This document shows positions 1 through 8,879 of a stretch of 64,000 nucleotides of DNA, one piece after another. Made by a program: the position numbers and the translations under genes. The notes below the pieces were generated by a model that worked only from the letters and a program-made list of their open reading frames with translations, did not search any database and was not told the origin of the DNA. Numbering within the stretch: the stretch's first letter is position 1; each line of letters starts with the position of its first letter. The stretch comes from Bacteroidota bacterium (GTDB lineage: Bacteria > Bacteroidota > Bacteroidia > AKYH767-A > 2013-40CM-41-45), in contig QQVM01000014.1 in NCBI GenBank assembly GCA_003389385.1, positions 124,001-188,000 of the forward strand, given 5' to 3'.

Positions 1-1677
1 TTCATTGATGAAATTCACACCATCATTGGCGCAGGTGGCGCTTCTGGTTCACTTGATGCAAGCAATATGTTCAAGCCTGCACTTGCCCGTGGTGAAATAC
101 AATGCATAGGGGCGACAACTCTTGATGAATACAGACAATACATAGAAAAAGACGGAGCCCTCGACAGAAGGTTCCAAAGAGTTTTGATTGAGCCAGCAAG
201 CATGGAGGAAACTCAAGAGATTCTGAACAACATCAAAGACAGGTATGAGGAGCATCACAATGTGAATTATACACCTGAAGCTATTAAGGCTTGCGTGAGC
301 CTTACCTCCCGTTATATTACTGACCGTTTTCTTCCAGACAAAGCCATTGACGCATTGGATGAAGCAGGTTCCAGAGTTCACATTACGAACATACATGTTC
401 CCAAAAATATTCTTGAACTTGAAAACAAGGTTCAGGATATCAAGAATGAAAAGAATCGTGTGGTGCGAAGCCAGAAATATGAAGAGGCAGCAAAACTCAG
501 GGATACGGAAAAGCAGTTGCTTGAACAATTAGAAAATGCAAAACGCGTTTGGGAAGAGGAAACTAAAAATCACAGATACACCGTTTCAGAAGCTGATGTG
601 GCTGAAGTTGTAGCTATGATGACCGGAATCCCGGTTACCCGTGTTGCCCAGTCTGAAAGCAGCCGTCTTGTTAAGATGGGAGACCTTTTGAGAGGCAAAG
701 TAATTGGACAAGATGACGCTATCAACAAGGTGGTTAAAGCGATTCAGCGTAACAGGGCCGGTTTGAAGGATCCTAACAAGCCCATCGGAACATTTATCTT
801 CCTTGGACCTACCGGTGTTGGTAAAACAGAGTTGGCAAAAGTGATAGCACGTTATCTGTTTGATTCGGATGATGCTCTCATTCGAATTGATATGAGCGAA
901 TACATGGAAAAGTTTGCGATATCCAGACTTATCGGAGCTCCTCCGGGATATGTAGGTTATGAAGAAGGTGGACAACTGACTGAGAAGGTTAGAAGAAAGC
1001 CTTACTCCGTGGTTCTTCTGGATGAAATTGAAAAGGCGCATCCTGATGTGTTCAACCTTCTGTTACAGGTTCTTGATGAAGGCATGCTTACCGACAGTCT
1101 TGGGAGAAAAGTAGATTTCAAGAATACGATCATGATTATGACCTCCAACATAGGCTCACGCCAGCTGAAAGATTTTGGTCAGGGTGTAGGATTTGCTACA
1201 AGTGCAAAGAGCAGCCAGGCAGATGAACATTCCAGAGGCATCATAGAAAGCGCACTGAAGAAAGCTTTTGCACCAGAATTTCTGAACAGGATTGATGATG
1301 TCGTAATGTTCAACGCACTCGAAAAAGAGCACATACACAAAATCATTGATGTGGAACTGGTAAGTCTGTACAAGAGAATCAACGAACTTGGGTATAAGAT
1401 AAACCTTACTGAAGATGCAAAAGATTTCATCGCCGATCATGGATATGATGCTAATTATGGAGCACGTCCATTGAAGAGGGCAATTCAGAAATACCTGGAA
1501 GACCCTCTGGCAGAAGAAATCATCAAAGCTGAAATTGCAGAAGGTGATACAGTAGAAGTCACTCTTGATAAAGAGAATTCAGTCTTAAAGATTCATGTGA
1601 TCAAAGCCAACAACACCCCTCCTGCCAAGACCGGTTCGGGCAGAAAAAAGAAGTCTGATCCAGATTCAGGAGAATAA
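1..1677 (+). CDS. clpC: ClpC-type AAA+ unfoldase, 3' part (5' end outside window)
   Basis: The reading frame is open from base 1, so the gene starts before the window; 558 residues are visible. It begins at the first-domain Walker B (FIDEIH), runs through the D1 small domain, then a UvrB/UvrC-like helical stretch (bases 448-560, [20 protein letters not shown]) typical of ClpC rather than ClpB. The second ATPase domain has Walker A GPTGVGKT (805-828) and Walker [14 protein letters not shown] tripeptide at 1186-1194 lies where ClpC carries its ClpP-docking loop, so the protein probably feeds substrates to ClpP in the cytoplasm. The tail is basic and then acidic ([12 protein letters not shown]). 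A terminator follows directly. The call as ClpC over ClpB rests on the short middle region and the docking loop; the N domain cannot be seen. Confidence 0.93.
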   Translation, partial: FIDEIHTIIGAGGASGSLDASNMFKPALARGEIQCIGATTLDEYRQYIEKDGALDRRFQRVLIEPASMEETQEILNNIKDRYEEHHNVNYTPEAIKACVSLTSRYITDRFLPDKAIDALDEAGSRVHITNIHVPKNILELENKVQDIKNEKNRVVRSQKYEEAAKLRDTEKQLLEQLENAKRVWEEETKNHRYTVSEADVAEVVAMMTGIPVTRVAQSESSRLVKMGDLLRGKVIGQDDAINKVVKAIQRNRAGLKDPNKPIGTFIFLGPTGVGKTELAKVIARYLFDSDDALIRIDMSEYMEKFAISRLIGAPPGYVGYEEGGQLTEKVRRKPYSVVLLDEIEKAHPDVFNLLLQVLDEGMLTDSLGRKVDFKNTIMIMTSNIGSRQLKDFGQGVGFATSAKSSQADEHSRGIIESALKKAFAPEFLNRIDDVVMFNALEKEHIHKIIDVELVSLYKRINELGYKINLTEDAKDFIADHGYDANYGARPLKRAIQKYLEDPLAEEIIKAEIAEGDTVEVTLDKENSVLKIHVIKANNTPPAKTGSGRKKKSDPDSGE

Positions 1678-1683
1678 AAAAAA

Positions 1684-1705
1684 GCGGGCGAAGCCCGCTT
1701 TTTTT
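1684..1705. terminator. Intrinsic terminator between convergent clpC and fabI
   Basis: A perfect 6-bp stem GCGGGC / GCCCGC with a GAA loop is followed by seven T's (1699-1705) and preceded by a run of A's, so it can work in both directions. It sits between the stop codons of two convergent genes. Confidence 0.85.
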
Positions 1706-1711
1706 ATGGAA

Positions 1712-2527
1712 TCAATTTCCGGAGAACTTTTCCATTACCTCCATGCTGATTCCTGTATTGGAATATCCTCCATCATGGAAAAGATTTTGCATTGTAACCA
1801 TTCTCGTGAGATCTGAGAATAGGCTTACGCAATAGTCTGCACAAGCTTCAGCGCTTGCATTTCCCATTGGTGAGATTTTATCTGCAAAGTTGTAAAAGTC
1901 CTCAAATCCTTTTATACCGCTGCCTGCAGTGGTTTTAGTGGGTGATTGTGATATTGTGTTCACGCGGACGTTCTTCTTCTTACCGTAGTGATATCCAAAA
2001 CTCCTTGTGATGGATTCAAGCATGGCTTTGATGTCGGCCATGTCTGTGTAAAAAGGGTACGTCCTTTGCGCTGCTATATAGGTAAGTGCCACCACACTGC
2101 CCCAATCGTTTATAGCATCCAGTTTCATTGCTGCACTGAGCATTTTATGGAGGGACATGGCGGAAACATCTATTCCTTTCATGAAGTAATCATAATTGCT
2201 TTCTTCGTAGGGTATATTCTTCCTTATGTTTACAGACATTCCTATAGAATGAAGAATAAAGTCAATCTTTCCTCCCATCGTTTCCATAGACTTTGAATAG
2301 AGATTAATAAGATCTTCCATTGAAGTGGCATCTGCAGGAATAATTTCTGAGCCTGTTTCATCTGCAAGTTTTTTAATTTCACCCATTCTCATTGCAATCG
2401 GCGCATTTGTCAGAACGATTTTAGCTCCTTCTTCATGACAACGTTTAGCGACTTTCCATGCAATGGAATTTGAATCAAGTGCTCCTGAAATGATTCCTCT
2501 TTTCCCTTTTAACAGATTATATGACAT
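1712..2527 (-). CDS. fabI: Enoyl-[acyl-carrier-protein] reductase (NADH), FabI type
   Basis: Reduces the trans-2-enoyl-ACP double bond in the last step of each fatty acid elongation cycle, in the cytoplasm. The 271-residue protein is a short-chain dehydrogenase of FabI length. The N-terminal nucleotide-binding strand is followed by the FabI signature SIAW (21-24). The active-site pair is Y150 and Y160 with K167, giving Y-x6-Y-x6-x-K spacing as in E. coli FabI (Y146, Y156, K163). The sequence around it (LTYIAAQRTYPFYTDMADIK) is more divergent than in the proteobacterial enzyme, which is usual for the Bacteroidota form. A -7 box lies 28 bases upstream, so the gene probably has its own promoter rather than depending on recN. 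Start is the first ATG after that box. Confidence 0.93.
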   Translation of the reverse strand: MSYNLLKGKRGIISGALDSNSIAWKVAKRCHEEGAKIVLTNAPIAMRMGEIKKLADETGSEIIPADATSMEDLINLYSKSMETMGGKIDFILHSIGMSVNIRKNIPYEESNYDYFMKGIDVSAMSLHKMLSAAMKLDAINDWGSVVALTYIAAQRTYPFYTDMADIKAMLESITRSFGYHYGKKKNVRVNTISQSPTKTTAGSGIKGFEDFYNFADKISPMGNASAEACADYCVSLFSDLTRMVTMQNLFHDGGYSNTGISMEVMEKFSGN

Positions 2528-2554
2528 AGTTTAGAATTTAAATGAAGTTAAGGA

Positions 2555-2562
2555 CAAATATA
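2555..2562 (-). promoter_or_regulatory. -7 promoter box for fabI
   Basis: On the minus strand the bases read TATATTTG, an exact match to the Bacteroidota -7 consensus TAnnTTTG, 28 bases before the fabI ATG. No good -33 TTTG is seen at the expected distance, so confidence is moderate. Confidence 0.5.
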
Positions 2563-2594
2563 CGCGCTGGAAATAAATTTCCCAGAATATGTGA

Positions 2595-4262
2595 TTAATT
2601 ACTCAAGAGTTCCTTTGCGTTTTGCAGTGCGCTGCTGCTGGGCTTATTTCCACTGAGCATCCTGGCAACTTCGACAATTCTAGAGTCTTCGTCAAGTTTT
2701 TTAACTCTGGTGTATGTTTTATCACTTTTCACTTCCTTGTACACAAAATAGTGCGATTTCCCCCGGCTCGCAATTTGCGGTAAATGTGTGATAACGATCA
2801 TTTGCATTCCTTCCGACATTTCCTGCATAAGCATTCCGATATTCATTGCAGTTTCACCAGAGACACCGCTGTCGATCTCATCTAATATCAGGGTTGGCAA
2901 TGAAACAAGTTTAGCTACGCTCGACTTTATGCAAAGCATCAAACGGCTCAGTTCTCCTCCGCTAGCCACTTTTCGAAGATCAGTATACGGGCTTCCTTTG
3001 TTAGCAGAAAATAGAAAGTCAATCTCGTCAATACCAGACTGGTTGAAAGTGTTTTGAGGAAGTTCGCTAACTTCTACTTTAAGTGCTGCATGCGGCATAC
3101 TTAAATTTGCCAACATGTTCTTTATGCTTTTCTCAAATTTTGGAATGCAGACTTTTCTTTGCTCAGAGATCTCCCTGGCTAATTTTATGAGTTGAAGTTG
3201 TGCTTTTTCACAATTTACTTCTAATCGCTTAACATCCTCATCAGTTGACTCAATGGAATCCAGTTTGTTTTTAATTTCAAGTTGAAACTCCAATAATTCT
3301 TCTACAGATTTTTTACGATGCTTTTTCTGCAAACTGTAAATCACATCAAGCCTTTCTTCAATCCGGATCAGTGATTCTGGATTTAGGATTATTGCAGATG
3401 AAGCATTTTCAATCTCAGCTTCAATATCCTTTAATTCAATTTCTATGCTCTTAAGCCTGTCATGTAACTGGTTGAGTTCCGGATTTAAATCTTTGAGTGT
3501 ATTGCTGGCATTGATGCATTGTCTGATTCCTCCCAACAAATTGCTATCGGATCCAGACAGATGCATGATCAGCTCTTCAAACTTCCGAGCTATTCCTTCT
3601 GAATTGGTCGCAAGCTTCATGTCAGCTTCAAGCTTTTCCTGTTCGCCTTCGATTAATCCGGCAGCTTCAAGTTCATTTAATTGAAACTTAAGATAATCTT
3701 GGTCAGCTTTTAGTTTATCACTTTGTGCTTTAAGGTCAGCCAGAAACTTCTTTTGTGATTGTAAATTCTGATACAATTCCCTGTACTGCCTGATATTCGT
3801 ACTATTCCCTGCAAATCCGTCAAGAACCTGAATCTGAAATGCTGATTTATTCAGTAATAAAGTTTCATGTTGTGAGTGAACATCCACAAGCATGGATGAG
3901 AATTCTTTCAGTTGATTGAGATTAACAGGAGTATCATTAATAAATGCCCGTGATTTTCCTTCGGGAGCAATTTCTCTGCGCAATATGACGGAATCAGAAA
4001 TATCCAGGTCATTTGAATGCAAGTAATGACGAATCTGCTCAGAAGGATGCCCGACATAAAATTCACCTTCCACTACACTTTTTCTTTTAGCATCCAGAAC
4101 AGAAGATGAATCAGCTCTTTGGCCCAAAATCAGCGAAAGAGCATCAAGTAAAATTGATTTACCGGCACCTGTTTCACCGGTTATAATGTTCATTCCCTCG
4201 CTGAAATCTAATTCGAGGAGATCAATGAGCGCATGATTTTGAATGCACAGTTTTTTCAGCAT
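2595..4262 (-). CDS. recN: DNA repair protein RecN (SMC-like ATPase)
   Basis: RecN is an SMC-family ATPase acting in recombinational repair of double-strand breaks. The protein has 555 residues, the usual length. The N-terminal head carries Walker A GETGAGKS (29-36). A long coiled coil with a central hinge-like region fills roughly residues 150-380. The C-terminal head has the ABC signature ASGGELSRLML and Walker B LILDEIDSGVSG at about 430-470, then the switch histidine region (ITHLPQIA). It starts at an ATG 301 bases from the divergent ftsK start. In many Bacteroidota recN follows the DUF4835 gene of the bamD-rpoZ-coaBC cluster; here it lies about 47 kb from that cluster. Confidence 0.95.
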   Translation of the reverse strand: MLKKLCIQNHALIDLLELDFSEGMNIITGETGAGKSILLDALSLILGQRADSSSVLDAKRKSVVEGEFYVGHPSEQIRHYLHSNDLDISDSVILRREIAPEGKSRAFINDTPVNLNQLKEFSSMLVDVHSQHETLLLNKSAFQIQVLDGFAGNSTNIRQYRELYQNLQSQKKFLADLKAQSDKLKADQDYLKFQLNELEAAGLIEGEQEKLEADMKLATNSEGIARKFEELIMHLSGSDSNLLGGIRQCINASNTLKDLNPELNQLHDRLKSIEIELKDIEAEIENASSAIILNPESLIRIEERLDVIYSLQKKHRKKSVEELLEFQLEIKNKLDSIESTDEDVKRLEVNCEKAQLQLIKLAREISEQRKVCIPKFEKSIKNMLANLSMPHAALKVEVSELPQNTFNQSGIDEIDFLFSANKGSPYTDLRKVASGGELSRLMLCIKSSVAKLVSLPTLILDEIDSGVSGETAMNIGMLMQEMSEGMQMIVITHLPQIASRGKSHYFVYKEVKSDKTYTRVKKLDEDSRIVEVARMLSGNKPSSSALQNAKELLSN

Positions 4263-4563
4263 GCCGTGAAGTTACAAAGGATAAAATATGGATTTACAGC
4301 ATAAAATAAATTTTTAAAACAAAATTAGTTTATGAAGAGGATATTTCAGCTTTATTAAATTGGGAGGGTGTTGATACAATTCCTACAGGGTTAAAAAATT
4401 GAAAATAAAAGTCTGAATCTCCCAGCTGTACAATTTAGTACAAGTTTATACGCTTTAAAAAATGCGCAATAATATATGGATAACCTTGTTCATATCTTTT
4501 GAAGCCCTGAATGGGTGCTAAGGACATGGGAATTAATTTTAAAAACCGGATAAATCAGCATAC
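4263..4563. other. Divergent intergenic region recN / ftsK
   Basis: AT-rich spacer with no gene or clear hairpin. It must hold the promoters of recN (leftward) and ftsK (rightward), but I see no exact TAnnTTTG match. The nearest are TATCTTTT on the plus strand about 4493-4500, and on the minus strand a TATCCTTTG variant (one base too long) at 4275-4283 next to the recN start. Confidence 0.4.
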
Positions 4564-7053
4564 ATGGCGAGTAAAAAAGGCTCTGAAGAAAGCTCTGGCA
4601 GAAAGAAAAAGATTAAAAGTGGGGGAATAGCCCAGAAAATTCAGGCGTTCAGGAACTTCCTGAATGATGAAAGAACGCATAAGATTTTTGGAATTTGCCT
4701 CTTGATGACGGCATTTTTCATGACCATTGCCTTCACTTCTAATTTATTTACATGGAAATCTGACCATGCTGTTGCCGGGGCTGAATCGGCATGGGAGCTA
4801 TTTACTTCTCCGGATATCACTGTGGAGAACTGGTTGGGAAAAATTGGTGCAATCGTCTCTCTTAAGTTCCAGAATCAGTGGTTTGGTATCTGTGCTTATT
4901 TCATTCCTTTCCTGCTTACACTGTTTGGAGTGCGAATCATATGGAATGTGAGCCTCTTCCCTATCGGAAAATCATTGCGCTATTCGTTCTTCACCACAAT
5001 TTGGCTTTCCACATTTCTTGGGTTTATTTTTCATGCAAATCAAAACCTGCTGATGCTGGCAGGCGGCTACGGATATCAGATGAGCCAGACACTCAAAGGA
5101 CTACTTGGTGTAATCGGTACCGGAGCCCTCCTGGTTTTTTCTATGGTTGGCTTTTTAGTCGCAGCATTTAATATTCCTTTAAAAAGAGTACAATCTTCTG
5201 AAAGCGAAGACGAATTACTTACGGATGAAGAAACAGAAACTTCAAAGATGATTCCTGTTGCAGGTAAAATGACAGACGATCCAGCAAGAATAGTTGAACT
5301 CGATCTTGGTGAAGAAGAAGAAGAAACCGAAGAAGAAGATGATGAGAGTGCAATAGATCTTACTATGGAAGAAGAAGTGGATGAAGAACTTGAAGATGAA
5401 GAATCAGAAAAAGAGGATATTGAGGATTCTGAGTCAGAAGAGGATAAATCAGAAATTCCTCTGGAGTTCATTGCTCCACTTGAAGAAGAAGCTTCGGCTG
5501 AAGTAGATGAAGATGGCAGTTTACCACATGCCGTTGGTGAATATGATCCAAAACTGGATTTGTCGTCATACAATTATCCTACTCTTGATCTACTGGAAAA
5601 CTACGGAGACAAGAAAATCGAAGTAAACAAAGAAGAGCTTGAAGCTAATAAAAACCGAATCGTAGAGACCTTAAGTCATTACAACATTTCAATAGAAAAG
5701 ATCAAAGCAACAATAGGACCGACTGTTACACTTTTTGAAATTGTTCCTCAGGCTGGAGTTAGAATTTCTAAAATAAAGAATCTGGAAGATGATATAGCTC
5801 TTTCACTTTCAGCTCTTGGTATCCGAATTATTGCGCCAATTCCTGGCAAAGGAACAATCGGTATAGAAGTCCCGAATCAAAAGGCAGAAATTGTACCTAT
5901 GAAGACGGTTCTTGGCTCAGACAAATTTGTAAATTCAGAGTCTGAGCTTCCAATTGGCCTTGGCAAGACCATTTCTAATGAAGTCTTTGTTGCTGATCTG
6001 GCTAAAATGCCACACTTACTCATGGCTGGTTCAACCGGACAAGGTAAATCTGTGGGTCTGAACGCAATCCTGGTTTCGCTTTTATACAAGAAACATCCAG
6101 CACAAGTCAAGTTTGTACTGGTGGATCCAAAGAAAGTTGAATTGACATTGTTCAAGACCATTGAACGTCATTTCCTTGCTAAACTGCCGGGAGAAGAGGA
6201 AGCCATCATCACTGACACAAAGAAGGTTATCAATACTCTAAATTCATTATGCATTGAGATGGATCAGCGTTATGAATTGCTCAAGGATGCGCAGGTAAGA
6301 AACATTAAAGAATACAATGCGAAGTTCATTGCAAGGAAACTTAATCCTAACAATGGTCATAAATTCCTTCCTTACATAGTACTTGTTGTAGACGAATTTG
6401 CGGATCTGATTATGACCGCAGGGAAAGAAATTGAAACTCCTATTGCACGATTGGCTCAACTTGCCCGTGCAATAGGAATTCATTTGATAATAGCTACCCA
6501 AAGACCATCAGTTAATATTATTACCGGAACAATCAAAGCAAACTTCCCTGCGAGAATTGCCTTCCGGGTTACTTCCAAGATAGATTCCAGAACAATTCTA
6601 GACACAGGTGGTGCGGATCAGTTGATTGGACGCGGTGATATGCTTTTGTCAACAGGAGCTGATCTGATCCGATTGCAATGCGCATTTGTAGATACACCAG
6701 AAGTTGAAAATGTCACTAATTTTATCGGCGATCAGCGAGGATATTCAGATGCACATTTATTGCCTGAATATGTGGATGAATCCGGTGAAGGAAGCAGAGA
6801 ACTGGATCCTTCTGACCGAGATCCTTTGTTTGCGGACGCAGCAGCGATTATAGTACAGCATCAGCAGGGTTCGGCATCATTGCTTCAGAGAAGACTTAAA
6901 CTTGGGTATAATCGCGCAGGAAGAATTATTGACCAGCTTGAGGCAGCTAAAATAATTGGTCCTTTTGAAGGAAGTAAAGCAAGAGAAGTTCTCGTTAAGG
7001 ATCCTCAGACTTTGGCAGAAATTTTAAATCCAGTTAAAAACCTGGAGCCATAG
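4564..7053 (+). CDS. ftsK: DNA translocase FtsK
   Basis: Membrane-anchored hexameric motor that pumps DNA at the division septum and helps chromosome dimer resolution. The 829-residue protein begins with a basic segment, then four predicted membrane helices (about 42-64, 108-130, 140-165 and 183-208). Next comes a strikingly acidic linker (about 215-330) made largely of Glu and Asp. The FtsK alpha and beta domains follow, with Walker A GSTGQGKS at 489-496 and Walker B VLVVDEFADL about 613. The C-terminal winged-helix gamma domain, which reads DNA polarity, is present (about 765-825). Start is the ATG after an in-frame leader with no better alternative. It stands alone on the plus strand; lolA follows from its own promoter. 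Confidence 0.96.
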   Translation: MASKKGSEESSGRKKKIKSGGIAQKIQAFRNFLNDERTHKIFGICLLMTAFFMTIAFTSNLFTWKSDHAVAGAESAWELFTSPDITVENWLGKIGAIVSLKFQNQWFGICAYFIPFLLTLFGVRIIWNVSLFPIGKSLRYSFFTTIWLSTFLGFIFHANQNLLMLAGGYGYQMSQTLKGLLGVIGTGALLVFSMVGFLVAAFNIPLKRVQSSESEDELLTDEETETSKMIPVAGKMTDDPARIVELDLGEEEEETEEEDDESAIDLTMEEEVDEELEDEESEKEDIEDSESEEDKSEIPLEFIAPLEEEASAEVDEDGSLPHAVGEYDPKLDLSSYNYPTLDLLENYGDKKIEVNKEELEANKNRIVETLSHYNISIEKIKATIGPTVTLFEIVPQAGVRISKIKNLEDDIALSLSALGIRIIAPIPGKGTIGIEVPNQKAEIVPMKTVLGSDKFVNSESELPIGLGKTISNEVFVADLAKMPHLLMAGSTGQGKSVGLNAILVSLLYKKHPAQVKFVLVDPKKVELTLFKTIERHFLAKLPGEEEAIITDTKKVINTLNSLCIEMDQRYELLKDAQVRNIKEYNAKFIARKLNPNNGHKFLPYIVLVVDEFADLIMTAGKEIETPIARLAQLARAIGIHLIIATQRPSVNIITGTIKANFPARIAFRVTSKIDSRTILDTGGADQLIGRGDMLLSTGADLIRLQCAFVDTPEVENVTNFIGDQRGYSDAHLLPEYVDESGEGSRELDPSDRDPLFADAAAIIVQHQQGSASLLQRRLKLGYNRAGRIIDQLEAAKIIGPFEGSKAREVLVKDPQTLAEILNPVKNLEP

Positions 7054-7132
7054 ACTGGTTATATCGCTTAAAATCAACGACATATGATTCTATCCCATTA
7101 TCGGGATCAATTGTATTATATATGGAATGCTT

Positions 7133-7162
7133 TTTGTGTAAACTGAGGAAAGATTAATTTTG
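7133..7162 (+). promoter_or_regulatory. Promoter for the lolA-like gene
   Basis: TTTG at 7133-7136, an 18-nt spacer, then TAATTTTG at 7155-7162: a full match to the Bacteroidota sigma-ABfr-type consensus. Transcription should start near 7169, leaving a leader of about 9 nt before the ATG at 7178. Confidence 0.7.
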
Positions 7163-7177
7163 TATAAATTAAAGTAA

Positions 7178-7828
7178 ATGAAAAGCAAACTCCTAATTGC
7201 ACTCTTATTTCTGTGTTCAGCTTCTTTACCTACGTTGGGACAAAGTGATAAACAATCGCAGGAAATACTCAATGGTGTCAGTGCTAAATACAAGTCTTAT
7301 AAATCAGTGAAAGCTACTTTTAGTATAGCTGTAGAGAATTCGAAAGACAAAAGCAAAAACAGCCAAAAAGGAACTATTTATATCAAGGGCAATAAATACA
7401 AGCTTCAGATTGCAGGTCAGGATGTGATCAGTGACGGAAAATCACGTTGGACATACCTTAAGGATGCCAATGAAATTCAAATTGATCATCTGAGAAATGA
7501 TGAGAATTCAATCACACCAACCAATGTATTCACGCTTTATGAAAAAGGTTGGCATTCCAAGTACATTGGCGAAACAAAAAAAGGAAATGTCACCCTGCAG
7601 CAGATTGAACTCATACCGATTGACCCGAAAAAAAAGAACGTATTTAAGGTGAAGCTCAATATTAACAAAGGCACCAAAGTACTTGAGTCCGCTCAGGTGT
7701 ATGATAAGAATGGATCGATACAAACTATCACGGTAGACAGTTTTGCATCGGATGTGATTGATGATGAAAACTTCTTCACATTTAATTCTGGAAGTTATCC
7801 CGGCGCGGAAGTGATTGATCTCAGATAA
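7178..7828 (+). CDS. LolA-like outer-membrane lipoprotein carrier
   Basis: LolA family proteins are periplasmic chaperones that carry lipoproteins from the inner membrane to the outer membrane. The 216-residue protein has a signal peptide (basic MKSK, hydrophobic LLIALLFLCSAS, likely cleavage after TLG near residue 21). The mature part opens with an amphipathic helix and the pattern SYKSVKATFSI, followed by alternating beta strands (GTIYIKGNKYKLQI, SDGKSRWTYL) characteristic of the half-barrel fold. It has its own promoter directly upstream and a terminator just after the stop, so it is probably monocistronic. Adjacency to ftsK is common in this phylum. A non-Lol role, such as a DUF4292-like relative, cannot be excluded. 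Confidence 0.8.
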   Translation: MKSKLLIALLFLCSASLPTLGQSDKQSQEILNGVSAKYKSYKSVKATFSIAVENSKDKSKNSQKGTIYIKGNKYKLQIAGQDVISDGKSRWTYLKDANEIQIDHLRNDENSITPTNVFTLYEKGWHSKYIGETKKGNVTLQQIELIPIDPKKKNVFKVKLNINKGTKVLESAQVYDKNGSIQTITVDSFASDVIDDENFFTFNSGSYPGAEVIDLR

Positions 7829-7849
7829 TAAAATCCATCTTTGAATATA

Positions 7850-7879
7850 AATCCGGCCTTTAATATGACCGGATTTTTT
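7850..7879 (+). terminator. Terminator after the lolA-like gene
   Basis: Stem AATCCGG (7850-7856) pairs with CCGGATT (7869-7875); the arm runs into six T's (7874-7879). Confidence 0.75.
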
Positions 7880-7893
7880 ATTAACTTTCAGTT

Positions 7894-8217
7894 ATGATAA
7901 AAACCTTTCTTTGCATCTTCCTATCGTTGGGGTTTATACTGATATTTGAAACAGCATGCTCAGCTACAACCGACAGTACATCAATCCGAAAACCGGATTA
8001 CCAAATACATATGGATCAGCCTGTCAGGGAGATAAAATACATCATGTACGAGAAAAATTTCATGCCAATCAAAGGAGAGATTTCTGAGGATAAAAAATCA
8101 GTAATATTAAAAGAGCTTGAACCCGGTCACAAAGTACGTCTGAAGGTGATGTATGAAGATGGCCGCACAAAAGAAATTTTGAAAAGTCCTTGTTACATAG
8201 ACCCTGTTATTTTATAG
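7894..8217 (+). CDS. Small probable lipoprotein, unknown function
   Basis: I do not recognise this 107-residue protein. It starts with a basic residue and a hydrophobic stretch (TFLCIFLSLGFILIF) followed by ETAC, so Cys22 could be a lipidation site, although Glu at -3 is atypical for a lipobox; otherwise it is a secreted or anchored protein. The remaining 85 residues look like a small beta-rich domain (REIKYIMYEKNFMPIKGEI, VILKELEPGHKVRLKVMYEDG). It lies 65 bases after lolA behind a terminator and ends 2 bases from the stop of the convergent gene. The nearest -7-like sequence (TAACTTTC, 7882-7889) has one mismatch. Confidence 0.65.
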   Translation: MIKTFLCIFLSLGFILIFETACSATTDSTSIRKPDYQIHMDQPVREIKYIMYEKNFMPIKGEISEDKKSVILKELEPGHKVRLKVMYEDGRTKEILKSPCYIDPVIL

Positions 8218-8219
8218 TG

Positions 8220-8879
8220 TCAGGACAATTTCACTTTTGCAATTCTAACATTTGAATTTACATTTTCCTTAATTGCATCCATCCATTCGTTAAAGAGTAC
8301 ATTTTCCTTTTTGCAAATCCATTCACAGTGTGATTTCCAGTTTCTGGAAAATGATTCCAGCATCCTGTTCATCTCTTCCAAATGTCCTGCTTCTTCCGCA
8401 ATGATTGATTTTACATTTACAGGATGTTCAAATTTATCGAGTATTTTCTGGTATGCCGGATACAAGCTATCGGCCCTCATTTCTATAGCGTATGTGACAA
8501 AAAGATATGAAGCATATTTTAGTGCGTAATTTTCAAGTTGAAAATTCTCCTTCAGATATCTTGAAGATAATACATCAAGAGATTGCAGGTAATGATAACT
8601 TTGAATCGGAGCAAGCAAATACCTGAATTCATAAGTAGGGCATCCGTCAGGATCGATTTTTCTGATTTGTTTTTTTAGATAATAAGCATGCCTGGCCTCT
8701 TCTGCTGCATGCTTGAGTATGGTTTCATTGACCCGAACAGGATGTTCAGAAGCTGAAATTTTTCTTGCTCCAGTATTTTCCATCATTGAAAGGGTGTTTA
8801 GCCATTTTGAATGAAGGCGTTTGTCTATAACAATTGATTCAAGTAACAGTTCCATTTGGCGTATATGATTTATTCGCAT
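8220..8879 (-). CDS. Ferritin-like diiron-motif protein at the end of the biotin operon
   Basis: I do not recognise a named family. The 219-residue, largely helical, soluble protein has two ExxH motifs: E61-A-R-H64 (in AAEEARHAYYL) and E163-A-G-H166 (in IAEEAGHLEEM), 102 residues apart, with E133 between them and acidic residues (E14, E34, E52) in the N-terminal helices. This is the ligand pattern of ferritin-like diiron carboxylate proteins, so two bound metal ions and O2 chemistry are possible. The gene overlaps the end of bioA by 41 bases, so it is translated with the biotin operon as its last member; an alternative start at Met9 also overlaps. A role in making or trimming the pimeloyl precursor is inference only; a metal-storage or redox role is equally open. 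Confidence 0.75.
   Translation of the reverse strand: MRINHIRQMELLLESIVIDKRLHSKWLNTLSMMENTGARKISASEHPVRVNETILKHAAEEARHAYYLKKQIRKIDPDGCPTYEFRYLLAPIQSYHYLQSLDVLSSRYLKENFQLENYALKYASYLFVTYAIEMRADSLYPAYQKILDKFEHPVNVKSIIAEEAGHLEEMNRMLESFSRNWKSHCEWICKKENVLFNEWMDAIKENVNSNVRIAKVKLS

Noticed and set aside
5076-5573. Long Ser-rich frame on the minus strand
   Set aside because: It is the antisense shadow of the Glu/Asp-rich FtsK linker; GAA/GAT codons read as TTC/ATC or TCT/TCA on the other strand. It has no start context.
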